From contig CAUJJP010000046.1 of the NCBI GenBank assembly GCA_963205525.1, positions 1 to 64,000 of the forward strand: a stretch of DNA of 64,000 nt. Reading direction: 5' to 3'. The notes under the pieces are model-generated. The model ran no database searches. It saw only the letters and a list, made by a program, of their open reading frames with translations, and had not been told where the DNA came from. The DNA is from Pseudomonadota bacterium (lineage in GTDB: Bacteria; Pseudomonadota; Gammaproteobacteria; Burkholderiales; Burkholderiaceae). Shown in pieces: positions 19,804 to 28,742 of the stretch. The translations under genes and the position numbers were made by a program. Position 1 is the stretch's first letter. Each line of letters begins with the position of its first letter.

Positions 19804-21125
19804 GCGGTGCGGCGGTCGGAAAACGCGGGGTGGACCGCGATCCAGCGCCGGATGCCGGTGGCCAGGGCCTGCACCAGGCGGCTGCGGAACTCGGGGTCGC
19901 GCAGCTGCGCCTCCTCCTCGGGGTTGGAGATGAAGGCGGTCTCGACCAGGATGCTGGGGATGTCGGGTGCCTTCAGCACCGCGAAGCCGGCCTGCTCGAC
20001 GCGCGCCTTGTGCAGCCGGCCGACCCGGCCTATGTGGCGCAGCAGCTGCTGGCCGAGCTGCAGGCTGTCGCGGATCTGCGCCGTCGTGCTCATGTCCAGC
20101 ATCGCCTGCATGAGCTGGCGGTCCGCCACTTTCAGGTTGACGCCACCCACCAGGTCGGCGGCGTTCTCCTTTTGCGCCAGCCAGCGCGCCATGGTGCTGG
20201 TGGCGCCGCCGTTGGAGAGCGCGAACACGCTGGCGCCGCGCGCCTCGGGGCGGGTGAAGGCGTCGGCATGCAGGGAGACGAAGAGGTCGGCCTGCACCCG
20301 CCGCGCCTTGGCCACGCGCTCGTGCAGCGGCACGAAGAAATCGCGGTCGCGGGTGAGCATGGCGCGCACCCCGGGCAGGGCGTTCAGCCGCTCGCGCAGC
20401 TCGAGGGCGATCGCGAGCACCACGTCCTTCTCGCGCAGCCCGCTGGGGCCGATCGCGCCCGGGTCCTCGCCGCCATGGCCGGGGTCCAGGGCGACGATGA
20501 GCAGCCGGTCGACGGCGCGCCTTTCCTCCTCCGTGATGGCGCCGCGCGGGCGTGGCGTGATGGCTGCTGCGGCAGGCGGCGCGGCCGGGGGGCGTGGTGC
20601 GGGCAGCTTGTCGACGCGCGCGATGAGCGCGTCCAGCGCCTCCTGCATGGCGCGCGCGGCGGCGATCTCGGCCGCTTCCTTCTCCTGCACCAGGGCGAGC
20701 AGCGGATCGGGCGCGACCGTGGGGTAGAGGTCCAGCACCAGCCGGTGCTGGTAGGCCGCCACCGGCGCGAGGGTGAAGCGCTGCGGCTGCACCGGCTGCT
20801 TGAGGTCGAACACCAGGCGCACGCTGTCGACCAGGAACTGGCCGACGCGCACGCTGGCGACGAAGGGGTCGTCGGGCCGCACCGCGGCCACCAGCTCGCG
20901 CAGGCCGGTGTCCAGCGCCAGGCCGGCGATGTCCAGCACCAGCCGCGGCGGGTCGGCCAGCAGCTGGTGCTCGGCCTGCAGCGCGCGGTCGGACTCGATC
21001 GTCACCCGCGTGTAGTCGGCCGCCGGCCACATGCGAACGCCGACGATCGCCGGCCCGCCGGCGGCACGCGCGAGCAGGGGCGGGGTCAGCAGCAGCACGA
21101 GACTGGCGCGGCGGCGTGGATTCAT
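19800..21125 (-). CDS. amiC: N-acetylmuramoyl-L-alanine amidase (AmiC type)
   Basis: A 441-residue periplasmic cell-wall amidase that cuts septal peptidoglycan during daughter-cell separation. The N-terminal export signal contains an RRRASL twin-arginine-like motif. An AMIN domain follows (about 25-130: TRVTIESD, RLVLDIAG, VRLVFDLKQP), then a coiled/proline linker and the amidase_3 catalytic domain with zinc ligands in DPGHGGEDPG, VSLHAD and VETAFISNPEEE. It is coupled by 4-bp overlaps to tsaE upstream and mutL downstream, a conserved tsaE-amiC-mutL order. Confidence 0.92.
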   Translation of the reverse strand: MNPRRRASLVLLLTPPLLARAAGGPAIVGVRMWPAADYTRVTIESDRALQAEHQLLADPPRLVLDIAGLALDTGLRELVAAVRPDDPFVASVRVGQFLVDSVRLVFDLKQPVQPQRFTLAPVAAYQHRLVLDLYPTVAPDPLLALVQEKEAAEIAAARAMQEALDALIARVDKLPAPRPPAAPPAAAAITPRPRGAITEEERRAVDRLLIVALDPGHGGEDPGAIGPSGLREKDVVLAIALELRERLNALPGVRAMLTRDRDFFVPLHERVAKARRVQADLFVSLHADAFTRPEARGASVFALSNGGATSTMARWLAQKENAADLVGGVNLKVADRQLMQAMLDMSTTAQIRDSLQLGQQLLRHIGRVGRLHKARVEQAGFAVLKAPDIPSILVETAFISNPEEEAQLRDPEFRSRLVQALATGIRRWIAVHPAFSDRRTA

Positions 21126-21604
21126 GCCGCCCAGGCCTGCAGGAGCTGGCGGCCGCGCGTGCTCAAGGCGTCCACCCGGACCTGGCGCCGGTCCTCGTCC
21201 AGCGGCTGCAGGTTCAGGCGCAGGTCGGGCGCGGGCAGCGCGCCGGCCAGCTTGTCCGGCCACTCGGCCAGCTTCAGGCCGGGGGCGGCGAAGACCTCGC
21301 GCAAGCCGGCGTCGGCCCACTCGCGGGGGTCGTCGAAGCGGTAGAAGTCCAGGTGCGAGATCGACAGTGCGCCGGCCTGGTAGGGCTCCAGCACCGTGTA
21401 GCTCGGGCTCTTGATGCGCCCGTCCACCCCCAGGGCACGCAGCAGGTAGCGCACGAAACTGGTCTTGCCGGCGCCCAGCGGCCCGACCAACTCGATGTAG
21501 GCGTCGTGCAGCAGAGGTTGGCGTGCCAGGGCCTGGGCGGCGGCGGCGCAGGCGGCCTCGTCGGGCCAGTGCAGGGTGCGGCTTTCTAGAATCGGGGCAT
21601 GCAC
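21122..21604 (-). CDS. tsaE: tRNA threonylcarbamoyladenosine biosynthesis ATPase TsaE
   Basis: A 160-residue P-loop protein needed for t6A37 formation in ANN-decoding tRNAs. Walker A is GPLGAGKTSFVRYLL, and the SPSYTVLEPY and HLDFYRFDDPREW motifs are diagnostic. The best start is GTG at 21604, which makes the gene overlap the divergent queG start by about 6 bp; no ATG exists in the right place. Its stop overlaps the amiC ATG. Confidence 0.9.
   Translation of the reverse strand: MHAPILESRTLHWPDEAACAAAAQALARQPLLHDAYIELVGPLGAGKTSFVRYLLRALGVDGRIKSPSYTVLEPYQAGALSISHLDFYRFDDPREWADAGLREVFAAPGLKLAEWPDKLAGALPAPDLRLNLQPLDEDRRQVRVDALSTRGRQLLQAWAA
21587..21592 (+). promoter_or_regulatory. putative -10 box (TAGAAT) for queG, suggesting a leaderless transcript
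   Basis: TAGAAT lies 7 bp before the queG ATG at 21599 and inside the 5' end of tsaE on the other strand. Transcription starting from it would begin near the start codon itself. No good -35 is visible. Confidence 0.4.
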
Positions 21605-22747
21605 GAGCGTAGCCAACTCGACCTGCCGCTGATCTGGCGGCAATTGCGGGAATGGGCGCATCAGGCCGGATTCTCCCAGATCGGGGTTGCCGACGTGGAC
21701 CTGGCGAGCGCCGAACCCGGCTTCCAGGCCTGGCTGGCGGCGGGCTTCCACGGCTCCATGCACTACATGGCGGCGCACGGCAGCAAGCGCACGCGGCCGG
21801 CCGAGCTGGTGCCGGGCACGCTGCGCGTGGTGTGCGTGCGCATGGACTACCTGCCGCGCGACGCCGCGCCCGACTGGGCGGCCGAAGAGCGCGTGCGTCA
21901 GACCGATGCCGCCAGCGCCGCGATCTCGATCTACGCCCGCGGCCGCGACTACCACAAGGTTTTGCGCCAGCGCCTGCAGCGCCTGGCCGACCGGCTGGCC
22001 GAAGCGATCGGCCCCTTCGGCCACCGCGTGTTCACCGATTCGGCGCCGGTGCTGGAGGTGGAACTCGCCACCCGCAGCGGCCTGGGCTGGCGCGGCAAGC
22101 ACACGCTGACGCTGGCGCGCGACGCCGGATCGATGTTCTTCCTCGGCGAGCTCTTCGTCGACCTGCCGCTGCCGCTGAGCGAGCCGGTGAGCGCGCACTG
22201 CGGGTCTTGCACGGCCTGCATTGCCGCCTGCCCGACACAGGCCATCGTCGCGCCCTACCGGGTCGATGCCCGGCGCTGCATCTCCTACCTGACGATAGAG
22301 AGCCACGACCCGATCCCGCCCGAGTTGCGGCCGGCGATCGGCAACAAGGTCTACGGCTGCGACGACTGCCAGCTCGTGTGCCCCTGGAACCGCCACGCCC
22401 GGCGCAGCACCTTGCCCGACTTCGACCCCCGGCTCGGCGGCGATAGCCTGCTGGCGCTGTGGGCCTGGGACGAGCCGACCTTTTTGCGCCGCACCGAGGG
22501 CAGCCCGCTGCGCCGCATCGGCTTCGCGCGCTGGCGGCGCAACCTCGCGGTGGCGCTGGGAAATGCCTGGCGCGACACCGGTGACGCGGCGATCGCGCAG
22601 GCGCTGGCGGCCGCCACCGACGAGGGTCTGGCGCGCGAGCACATCGACTGGGCACTGGCTCAGCGCAGCGCGTCCAGCAGCAGCAATGTCAGCGGCAGGC
22701 TGGCCATGCCCAGCAAGGTGGACAGCGTCACCAGACCGGCCACGTAA
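21599..22747 (+). CDS. queG: epoxyqueuosine reductase QueG
   Basis: A 382-residue iron-sulfur/cobalamin enzyme that reduces epoxyqueuosine to queuosine in tRNA. Two 4Fe-4S motifs are visible, CGSCTACIAACPTQAI and CDDCQLVCPWN, as is the conserved SGLGWRGKHTLTL loop. The YISYLTIE-type segment (RRCISYLTIESHDPIPP) matches QueG. Its 3' end overlaps the convergent AEC transporter gene by 88 bp, and its 5' end overlaps divergent tsaE. QueG needs cobalamin, as does the mutase at 36.3 kb. Confidence 0.95.
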   Translation: MHERSQLDLPLIWRQLREWAHQAGFSQIGVADVDLASAEPGFQAWLAAGFHGSMHYMAAHGSKRTRPAELVPGTLRVVCVRMDYLPRDAAPDWAAEERVRQTDAASAAISIYARGRDYHKVLRQRLQRLADRLAEAIGPFGHRVFTDSAPVLEVELATRSGLGWRGKHTLTLARDAGSMFFLGELFVDLPLPLSEPVSAHCGSCTACIAACPTQAIVAPYRVDARRCISYLTIESHDPIPPELRPAIGNKVYGCDDCQLVCPWNRHARRSTLPDFDPRLGGDSLLALWAWDEPTFLRRTEGSPLRRIGFARWRRNLAVALGNAWRDTGDAAIAQALAAATDEGLAREHIDWALAQRSASSSSNVSGRLAMPSKVDSVTRPAT

Positions 22748-23565
22748 AATGCCTGGCCGCCCATACGCGCCGCCAGCACGTAGCAGGACGACGCGGTGGG
22801 CAGGGCGGCAAAGAGCACGATCACGGTCTGCTGCAGCGCGCTCAGCGGCAGCACGAAAGCGCAGGCGAGGCCCAGCGCCGGCAGCAGCAGGTGGCGGATG
22901 CCCAGCAGTGCGCCGGCCAGCCACGGGCCCTCGCGCAGGGCGCCCAGGCGCAGCCCGGCGCCGACCGCCATCAGCCCCAGCGGCAGCGCGGCGCCGCCCA
23001 CCCGCGCCAGCGTCGTCGTCGCCAGCTCCGGCAGCCGCAGCCCGAGCAGGTTGAACGCCAGCCCACCCACGGTGGCCACGATCAGCGGGTTGCGCGCCAG
23101 CTCGCGCCCGTAGTGCTGGCCGCCGTGGCGCGCCAGCGGCCAGACCGCACCCACATTGCACAGCGGCACCGCGCAGGCGATCACCAGCGCCACCGCCGCC
23201 AGGCCCTGGGCGCCGGCCACCCGCTCCACCGCCGCCAGCGCGACATAGGAGTTGAAGCGAAACGCGACCTGGGCGCCGCTGGCGTGCAGCCGGGCGTCGA
23301 CGCCCGGCCCGCGCCGCAGGGCATAGGCGAGCACGATGCCGGCGCCGGTGACGATCCAGGTCGCAGCGGCCAGCGGCAGCGCCGCCATCGGCTGCAGCGG
23401 GTGGCGCACGATGGAGCCGAACAGCAGGGCCGGAAACAGCAAGTGGTAGACCAGGCGCTCGGCGGCTTCCCACAGCGGCCGGTCCAGCATCGTGTAGCGG
23501 CAGATCAGGAAGCCGAGCACGATGAGCGCGAAGTCCGGCAGCAGCAGCAGGGCGTGCGGACTCAT
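22660..23565 (-). CDS. AEC family transporter (auxin efflux carrier/malate permease type)
   Basis: A 301-residue membrane protein with about ten helices arranged as two five-helix halves. The first half contains FNSYVALAAVERVAG and the second LPTASSCYVLAARMGG, which are typical of AEC carriers of organic acids. Substrate is unknown; bacterial members often move malate or malonate. The last 88 bp overlap queG on the other strand. Confidence 0.83.
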   Translation of the reverse strand: MSPHALLLLPDFALIVLGFLICRYTMLDRPLWEAAERLVYHLLFPALLFGSIVRHPLQPMAALPLAAATWIVTGAGIVLAYALRRGPGVDARLHASGAQVAFRFNSYVALAAVERVAGAQGLAAVALVIACAVPLCNVGAVWPLARHGGQHYGRELARNPLIVATVGGLAFNLLGLRLPELATTTLARVGGAALPLGLMAVGAGLRLGALREGPWLAGALLGIRHLLLPALGLACAFVLPLSALQQTVIVLFAALPTASSCYVLAARMGGQAFYVAGLVTLSTLLGMASLPLTLLLLDALR

Positions 23566-23652
23566 CGCGGCGTTCGGCCTGGCCTGGCGGTGCGGCGCGT
23601 CATCGGCGCAGTGTGCCAGCGCGTTGACGCGCCCATGCGTCACACTGCCGCC

Positions 23653-24264
23653 ATGGATCCGATCACCAAACCGCCGTCGCGCCGCGCCTGCCTGCGCGCG
23701 GCCCTGGGCAGCGCGCTGATCTGCGCCCGGCCGCTGCGCGCGCAAGTCGTCGCCGAAGGCCACACCTACGCCGCTCAGATCACGCTCGCCGGCAGCACGC
23801 TGCAGCTCAACGGCGTCGGCTACCGTGCCGTGGCCTGGTTCAAGGGCTATGCCGCCGGCCTGTACCTCGCCCGCAAGGCCGGCAACGCCGAGGCCGCCGG
23901 CGCGACCCCGGGACCCAAGCGGCTGCAGCTGGTGATGCTGGTGGACGTGCCGGCGGCGGAGTTCGTGAAGGCCTTCTACAAGGGCATCGCACGCAACACG
24001 CCGGCCGCACAGCAGCCGGCGCTGGCCGAGCGCATGCGGCGCTTCGACGCCCTGGTGAGCGCCATTGGCACGGTGAGGAAGCGCGACGTCGTCGACCTCG
24101 ACTGGCTGCCCGACAGCGGGCTGCGGCTGGCGCGCAACGGGCGCGAGCTCGGTGCGCCAATTGCGGGCGAGGACTTCTACACCGCCTTGCTGCGCATCTT
24201 CGTCGGCCCGCGCCCGGTGGATCCGGAGATGAAGATCGGCTTGCTGGGTGGGCCGGTCGGATGA
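23653..24264 (+). CDS. chalcone isomerase-like exported protein
   Basis: A 203-residue protein with a twin-arginine-like signal ([23 protein letters not shown]). The body matches the bacterial chalcone-isomerase-like domain: [69 protein letters not shown]. The bacterial relatives lack proven isomerase activity and probably bind fatty acids or other hydrophobic ligands in the periplasm (family knowledge, not shown here). It ends 25 bp before xerD. ATG 23653 directly precedes the signal; an ATG at 23635 is possible. Confidence 0.85.
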   Translation: MDPITKPPSRRACLRAALGSALICARPLRAQVVAEGHTYAAQITLAGSTLQLNGVGYRAVAWFKGYAAGLYLARKAGNAEAAGATPGPKRLQLVMLVDVPAAEFVKAFYKGIARNTPAAQQPALAERMRRFDALVSAIGTVRKRDVVDLDWLPDSGLRLARNGRELGAPIAGEDFYTALLRIFVGPRPVDPEMKIGLLGGPVG

Positions 24265-24289
24265 GGTCGGTGCCCAGGGCGCAGCAGCC

Positions 24290-25210
24290 ATGAGCAGCGC
24301 TGACGGCGTGCTGATCGGGCGCTTCATCGATGCCCTGTGGCTGGAGGATGGGCTGGCGGCGCTGACCCAGGCCGCCTACCGGCGCGACCTGCAGGCGCTG
24401 GCGCGCTGGCTGCGCGAGGGTGGCGGTGAGGGCGGCGGTGAGGGCGGCGGCGCCGACTTGCTGACGCTCGCCGAGAACGACTTGCGCGCCTACCTGCTGG
24501 CGCAGCACGCGTCCACCAAGGCCAGCACCGCGAACCGCCGGCTCGCGGTGTTCCGGCGCTTCTACCGCTGGGCGCTGCGCGAGCGCCTGCTGAACGCCGA
24601 CCCGACCCTGCGCCTGCGGCCGGCGCGCCAGCCGCCGCGCGTGCCGCGCACGCTGTCGGAGTCACAGGTCGAGGCGCTGCTCGCGGCCCCCGATGTGGCC
24701 ACCCCGCGCGGCCTGCGCGACCGCGCCATGCTGGAGCTGATGTACGCCAGCGGCCTGCGCGTGAGCGAGCTGGTGGGCCTGCGCAGCGTGCAGCTCGCGC
24801 TCGCCGAAGGCGTGGTGCGGGTGAGCGGCAAGGGGTCCAAGGAGAGGCTGGTTCCCTTCGGTGCCGAGGCCGGGGCCTGGCTGCAGCGCTACCTCGCCGA
24901 GGCGCGCGCGGCGATCCTGGCCGGTCGGATGAGCGAGGCCTTGTTCGTCACCGCGCGCGGCGCCGGCATGACGCGCCAGATGGCGTGGAAGCTGGTGAAG
25001 GCGCACGCGCGCGCCGCCGGCATCCAGCTGTCGCTGTCGCCGCACACCCTGCGCCACGCCTTCGCCACCCACTTGCTCAACCACGGCGCCGACCTGCGCG
25101 CGGTGCAGATGCTGCTCGGCCACGCCGACATCTCCACCACCACCATCTACACCCACGTCGCGCGCGAACGGCTGCGCGTGCTGCACGCCGCGCACCATCC
25201 GCGGGCATGA
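24290..25210 (+). CDS. xerD: site-specific tyrosine recombinase XerD
   Basis: A 306-residue recombinase that resolves chromosome dimers at dif with XerC. The catalytic set is complete: Arg157 (ASGLRVSEL), Lys181 ([11 protein letters not shown]), His252/Arg255 ([10 protein letters not shown]), His278 (LLGHADIST) and nucleophile Tyr287 (TIYTHV). Length and the [13 protein letters not shown] motif fit the chromosomal XerD rather than a mobile integrase. A Gly/Glu repeat (residues about 43-54) from a GGTGAGGGCGGC 12-bp tandem at 24425-24448 lengthens the linker after helix A. Confidence 0.92.
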   Translation: MSSADGVLIGRFIDALWLEDGLAALTQAAYRRDLQALARWLREGGGEGGGEGGGADLLTLAENDLRAYLLAQHASTKASTANRRLAVFRRFYRWALRERLLNADPTLRLRPARQPPRVPRTLSESQVEALLAAPDVATPRGLRDRAMLELMYASGLRVSELVGLRSVQLALAEGVVRVSGKGSKERLVPFGAEAGAWLQRYLAEARAAILAGRMSEALFVTARGAGMTRQMAWKLVKAHARAAGIQLSLSPHTLRHAFATHLLNHGADLRAVQMLLGHADISTTTIYTHVARERLRVLHAAHHPRA

Positions 25211-25233
25211 AAAAGCCGGCCCGCGGGCCGGCT
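25210..25233 (-). terminator. rho-independent terminator of the porin gene
   Basis: A perfect GC-rich palindrome (AGCCGGCCCG/CGGGCCGGCT, 25214-25233) is followed on the minus strand by a T5 run, 27 bp after the porin stop. It starts at the xerD stop codon and can also serve xerD transcripts, though without a U tract on that strand. Confidence 0.85.
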
Positions 25234-25259
25234 GTGCTGACGCGGGGTGTGTCCCCGAA

Positions 25260-26174
25260 TCAGAAGTTGTGACGCAGCCCCAGGCCGTAGGAGCTGAAGT
25301 CGGTCGCGCCGTGGCCGATGTCGAGCTTGGTGTAGAAGGCGTGCAGCCGGGTGCGCTTGCTCAGGTTGTAGTTGTAGGCCACCGTGAACTGGTCGCCGTC
25401 GACGGCATCGGTGCCGCTGCTGCGCTTGCCGAAGTTGAGGTGGAACTCGCTCACGCCCATGGCGTACATGCCGGCGAGGCGGAAGTTGTTGTACTTCACG
25501 TCGCCGCTGCCGCGCTCGTAGTAGCCGCCGACGGTGAAGGCGCCCAGTTCGTACAGCGCGCGCAGCGCGGTGGACTTCTGGCCGTCGTAGTCGTCGTAGC
25601 CCAGGCCCAGGTGCAGGGCGCCGGCGTCGTAGTTCACCGCCACCGTGATCGGGGCGTCGGGCAGCGTGCCTTCCTTCATGGCGGTCTGCACCTCGGCCTG
25701 CCAGCCGGCGACGGTCGGCGTGGTGTAGGAGACGCGGTTGCTCAGGGCGTCGCCGGAGGTGTAGCCGTACAGCGCGTCGGCCGAGCTGCCGGTGTCGTGG
25801 TTGTGCATCGACACGTAGTCGGCGGTGGCGTAGTAGGACGCGGGCGACGAGAAGCGGCCCAGGCGCACGGTGCCGAAGCTGCCGCCCAGGCTGAGCGTGC
25901 TCTCGCGGCCCCAGAACGCGGCGTCGGTCGTGCCGTTGTCGGCGTCGAAGCCGTGCTCGAGCACGAAGCCGAGCTTCAGGCCCCCGCCCAGGTCCTCGGT
26001 GCCGCGAAAGCCGATGCGCGACGAGTTGTCGTACATGCCGGTGTGCTTGTCGCCACCGTCCTTCTGACGTTCGACGGTCAGGTTGATGCGGCCGTAGATC
26101 TCGGTCGAACCTTGGGCAAAGGCGCTACCCGCCAGCAGCGCGGCGGCGGCGGCGAGGACGAAACGGGTCTTCAT
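25260..26174 (-). CDS. Gram-negative porin, Omp32-like
   Basis: A 304-residue outer-membrane porin. The signal peptide MKTRFVLAAAAALLAGSAFA is followed by QGSTEIYGRINLTVE, the standard first strand (x-VTLYGxIDxGxx) of betaproteobacterial porins. Further signatures are SSRIGFRGTEDLGGGLKLGFVLEHGF and FWGRESTLSLGGSFGTVRLGR, and the protein ends in Phe (GLGLRHNF) for BAM recognition. It is slightly shorter than the usual 330-380, so some loops are short. Monocistronic, with its own terminator. Confidence 0.93.
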   Translation of the reverse strand: MKTRFVLAAAAALLAGSAFAQGSTEIYGRINLTVERQKDGGDKHTGMYDNSSRIGFRGTEDLGGGLKLGFVLEHGFDADNGTTDAAFWGRESTLSLGGSFGTVRLGRFSSPASYYATADYVSMHNHDTGSSADALYGYTSGDALSNRVSYTTPTVAGWQAEVQTAMKEGTLPDAPITVAVNYDAGALHLGLGYDDYDGQKSTALRALYELGAFTVGGYYERGSGDVKYNNFRLAGMYAMGVSEFHLNFGKRSSGTDAVDGDQFTVAYNYNLSKRTRLHAFYTKLDIGHGATDFSSYGLGLRHNF

Positions 26175-26348
26175 GCGTGCTTCTTTCGGGTTGATGAAAC
26201 CATGCCGGCATCCAGCAGATCGCCGGGACGCGCCAGTCTAGGGCGGCGATCGGGGTCAACCCTGAGCGACCCCCTAAAAATCGTCGCTGGCGTGGCTGGC
26301 GCTGCGGCATCGGCGCAACAGCGGCGGGCGGACAGACAATGCGCCGCC

Positions 26349-26948
26349 ATGGAACACGGCTTCGTTTCCGCCCTGGTGCTGCTGCTGCTGGTGCTGGACC
26401 CCTTCGGCAGCCTGCCGATCTTCATCTCGGTGCTGCGCGAGGTGGCGCCGGCTCGCAAGCGCCCGCTGATCCTGCGCGAGGTGGCGATCGCGTTCGCGGT
26501 GCTGGCGCTGTTCATGGTCGCCGGCCAGGGTTTCCTGAACCTGATGCGGCTGTCGGAGCGCTCGCTGGAGGTGGCCGGCGGCGTGATCCTGCTCATCATC
26601 GCCATTCGCATGGTGTTCGCCGGCGGCGGCGAAATCTACGCCGCCGGCAGCGAGGGCCGCGAGCCCTTCATCTTCCCGCTCGCGGTGCCGCTGCTCGCCG
26701 GCCCTTCGGCGCTGGCCACGGTGCTGCTGCTGGCCTCGCGCCAGCCGGCGCAGCTGTGGACCTGGCTGGGCGCGCTGACGGTGGCGATGGCGGTCTGCGG
26801 CGCCGTGCTGCTGGGCGCGGACCGGCTGCGCCGGGTGCTCGGCGCCTCCATGGTGGCGGCGATCGAGAAGCTGATGGGGCTGGTGCTGACCGCGATCGCG
26901 GTCGAGATGATCCTCGCCGGGCTGAAGCGCTACTTCCTGGAACCCTGA
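26349..26948 (+). CDS. MarC family integral membrane protein
   Basis: A 199-residue protein with six predicted helices. LDPFGSLPIFISVLRE in the first loop and the second-half repeat FPLAVPLLAGPSALATVLLLAS are the family landmarks. MarC/YchE/YhgN proteins have no established function despite the old 'multiple antibiotic resistance' name. It lies 174 bp from the divergent porin start and is convergent with the amino-acid permease gene. Confidence 0.88.
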   Translation: MEHGFVSALVLLLLVLDPFGSLPIFISVLREVAPARKRPLILREVAIAFAVLALFMVAGQGFLNLMRLSERSLEVAGGVILLIIAIRMVFAGGGEIYAAGSEGREPFIFPLAVPLLAGPSALATVLLLASRQPAQLWTWLGALTVAMAVCGAVLLGADRLRRVLGASMVAAIEKLMGLVLTAIAVEMILAGLKRYFLEP

Positions 26949-26967
26949 AGCGGGCGCCTGCGAAAGC

Positions 26968-27720
26968 TCAGCGCCCGCGCTGCTCGGCCGGTGCCTCCAG
27001 CCGCCGCGCCAGCAGCGACAGGGTCAGCGTCAGCACCAGGTACAGCGCCGAGATCGCGAGGTAGGGCTCCCAGTAGCGGGCAAAGGCGCCGGCCACCGTG
27101 CGCGCGGCCAGCGCCAGTTCGGCCAGGCCGATCGCGCTCACCAGCGAGCTGTCCTTGATCAGGGTGACGCCCTCGTTCACCAGCGCCGGCACCATGCGCC
27201 GGAAGGCCTGCGGCAGCACCACCCAGCGCATCGCCTGCACGTGCGTCAGGCCCAGGCTGTAGGCGGCCTGCAGCTGGCCGCGGTGGATGCTCTGGATGCC
27301 GGCGCGGAAGATCTCGCTGATGTAGGCGCCGGCGTTCAGGCTCAGCGCCAGGCAGCCGGAGAAGAAGGCGCCGTGCGACTGGCGGAACTCGCGCGCCGCC
27401 TCGCCCGACAGCAGCCAGCCGTGCTCGGGCTGGATCAGCGTGGGCATGAGCGCGAAGTGCACGAGCAGGATCTGCACAAACAGCGGCGTGCCGCGGAAGA
27501 ACCCCACGTAGCCGGCGGTGGCCCAGCGCGCGGCGCGCAGCAGCCAGGCCAGGCCACGCGACTTGGGGGCCGGCGCGTCGGCCGAGCTGCTGACCAGGCC
27601 GAGTGCCACCCCCAGCGCCAGCCCGGCGCCGATGGCGACGATGGTGAGCTTGACCGTCATCCACAGCCCGGCTGCGAACAGCGGGCCGTAGCCGGCCAGG
27701 ATCTCCCAGCGCAAGTCCAT
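26968..27720 (-). CDS. polar amino-acid ABC transporter permease
   Basis: A 250-residue inner-membrane permease of the His/Glu/Gln type. The binding-protein-dependent transport signature EIFRAGIQSIHRGQLQAAYSLGLTHVQAMRWVVLPQAFRRMVPAL contacts the ATPase, and FFRGTPLFVQILL is the N-terminal family motif. It lies 22 bp after the solute-binding lipoprotein gene. No ATPase gene is adjacent, so the ATPase must come from elsewhere. Confidence 0.92.
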   Translation of the reverse strand: MDLRWEILAGYGPLFAAGLWMTVKLTIVAIGAGLALGVALGLVSSSADAPAPKSRGLAWLLRAARWATAGYVGFFRGTPLFVQILLVHFALMPTLIQPEHGWLLSGEAAREFRQSHGAFFSGCLALSLNAGAYISEIFRAGIQSIHRGQLQAAYSLGLTHVQAMRWVVLPQAFRRMVPALVNEGVTLIKDSSLVSAIGLAELALAARTVAGAFARYWEPYLAISALYLVLTLTLSLLARRLEAPAEQRGR

Positions 27721-27742
27721 CGTCGCCGCGCCGGCCGCGGGC

Positions 27743-28579
27743 TTACTTGGACGCCGCGCTGGCCGGCGCCGCGGCGGCGGCAGCGCCGAAGTAGCGGGCG
27801 TAGATCTGGTCGTAGCTGCCGTCGGCGCGGATCGCCTTCAGGCCCTCGTTGATCTTGGCCAGCAGTTCGGTGTCGCCCTTGCGCACCACGATGCCGTAGC
27901 GCTCGGGCACGAAGGAGGCGTCGCTCACGGTCTTGATGCCGGCGGCGGAGTTGTTGGCCACGTAGTGGCTGACGACGCCGTTGTCGGCGACCACCGCATC
28001 CACGCCGCCGGCCTTGAGCTCCTCCAGCGCCAGCGGCGTCGACTCGAAGCGCTTGACGTTGGTGCTGGTCTTGCCCAGCAGCTGGGTCACGACCTCGTCG
28101 CCGGTGGTGCCGGTCTGCACGCCCACCTTCAGCGGCTTGAGGTCGGCGAACTTGGCGACCTTGCTGTCGGCCTTCACCGCGATCAGCTGGGCGGCGTCGA
28201 AGTAGGGGTCGCTGAAGTCCATGGTCTGCTTGCGCTCGTCGGTGATCGTGACCGCCGACACCAGCAGGTCGCGCCCGCCTTGCTGCAGCTCGTTGAAGAT
28301 GCCTTCCCAGGGCGTGTTGACGAACTTGACCTCGATCCCGGCCTTGGCCGCGACCGCGCTCACGACGTCGATGTCGAAGCCGACGATCTGGCCCTGGTCG
28401 TTCTGGCTCTCGAAGGGGGCGTAGGCGGCGTCGGTGCCGACCACGTAGACCTTGGCCGGCGGCGCGGCCGGTGCCGGCGCGGCGGCCGGGGCCGCGGCCT
28501 CTTCCTTCTTGCCGCAGGCGGCGATGACGAGGCCGGCGGCGAGCACGGCGGCGGTGTTCAGGAAGCGACGCTTGTCCAA
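27743..28579 (-). CDS. polar amino-acid ABC transporter substrate-binding lipoprotein
   Basis: A 278-residue solute-binding protein (SBP_bac_3). The start is a TTG at 28579 with GGAG 9 bp upstream. The signal ends in the lipobox VIAAC (Cys22), so it is anchored in the membrane, then an Ala/Pro linker leads into VYVVGTDAAYAPFESQNDQGQIVGFDIDVVSAVAA, the family opening. ITITDERKQTMDFSDPYF (as VTITDERKQT) forms the ligand pocket edge. Likely ligands are Gln, Glu, Arg or similar. Confidence 0.9.
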   Translation of the reverse strand: MDKRRFLNTAAVLAAGLVIAACGKKEEAAAPAAAPAPAAPPAKVYVVGTDAAYAPFESQNDQGQIVGFDIDVVSAVAAKAGIEVKFVNTPWEGIFNELQQGGRDLLVSAVTITDERKQTMDFSDPYFDAAQLIAVKADSKVAKFADLKPLKVGVQTGTTGDEVVTQLLGKTSTNVKRFESTPLALEELKAGGVDAVVADNGVVSHYVANNSAAGIKTVSDASFVPERYGIVVRKGDTELLAKINEGLKAIRADGSYDQIYARYFGAAAAAAPASAASK

Positions 28580-28708
28580 GACGTGTTCTCCAGGGTTGGG
28601 ATGGCGCGCAAGTCTACGCTGGCGGCAGGGTCGGAGCGGCGCGTGCCGGGCGGCCGGGCATGCGGCGCCACCGCTGCGGGGCGGCGCGACGTGGCGCGGC
28701 GCCTTCCT

Positions 28709-28714
28709 TAGAAT
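28709..28714 (+). promoter_or_regulatory. putative -10 box (TAGAAT) of the gamma-CA/Hsp33 gene run
   Basis: TAGAAT lies 29 bp before the ATG at 28743, with a GGAGAG ribosome-binding site in between. The -35 is not convincing. It would drive the gene run from the carbonic-anhydrase-like gene through hslO. Confidence 0.35.
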
Positions 28715-28742
28715 TCCCGCCTTTGTCCCGCGGAGAGATGGC

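Noticed and set aside
17212..20727. 1171-codon open frame antisense to gmk, mutL and amiC
   Set aside because: It covers three unmistakable genes on the other strand and has no recognisable domain. It is a by-product of GC-biased third positions.
24290..25210. Tyrosine recombinase as sign of an integrated mobile element
   Set aside because: Length, full catalytic set and motifs match chromosomal XerD. There are no flanking attachment repeats, and the neighbours are core genes.
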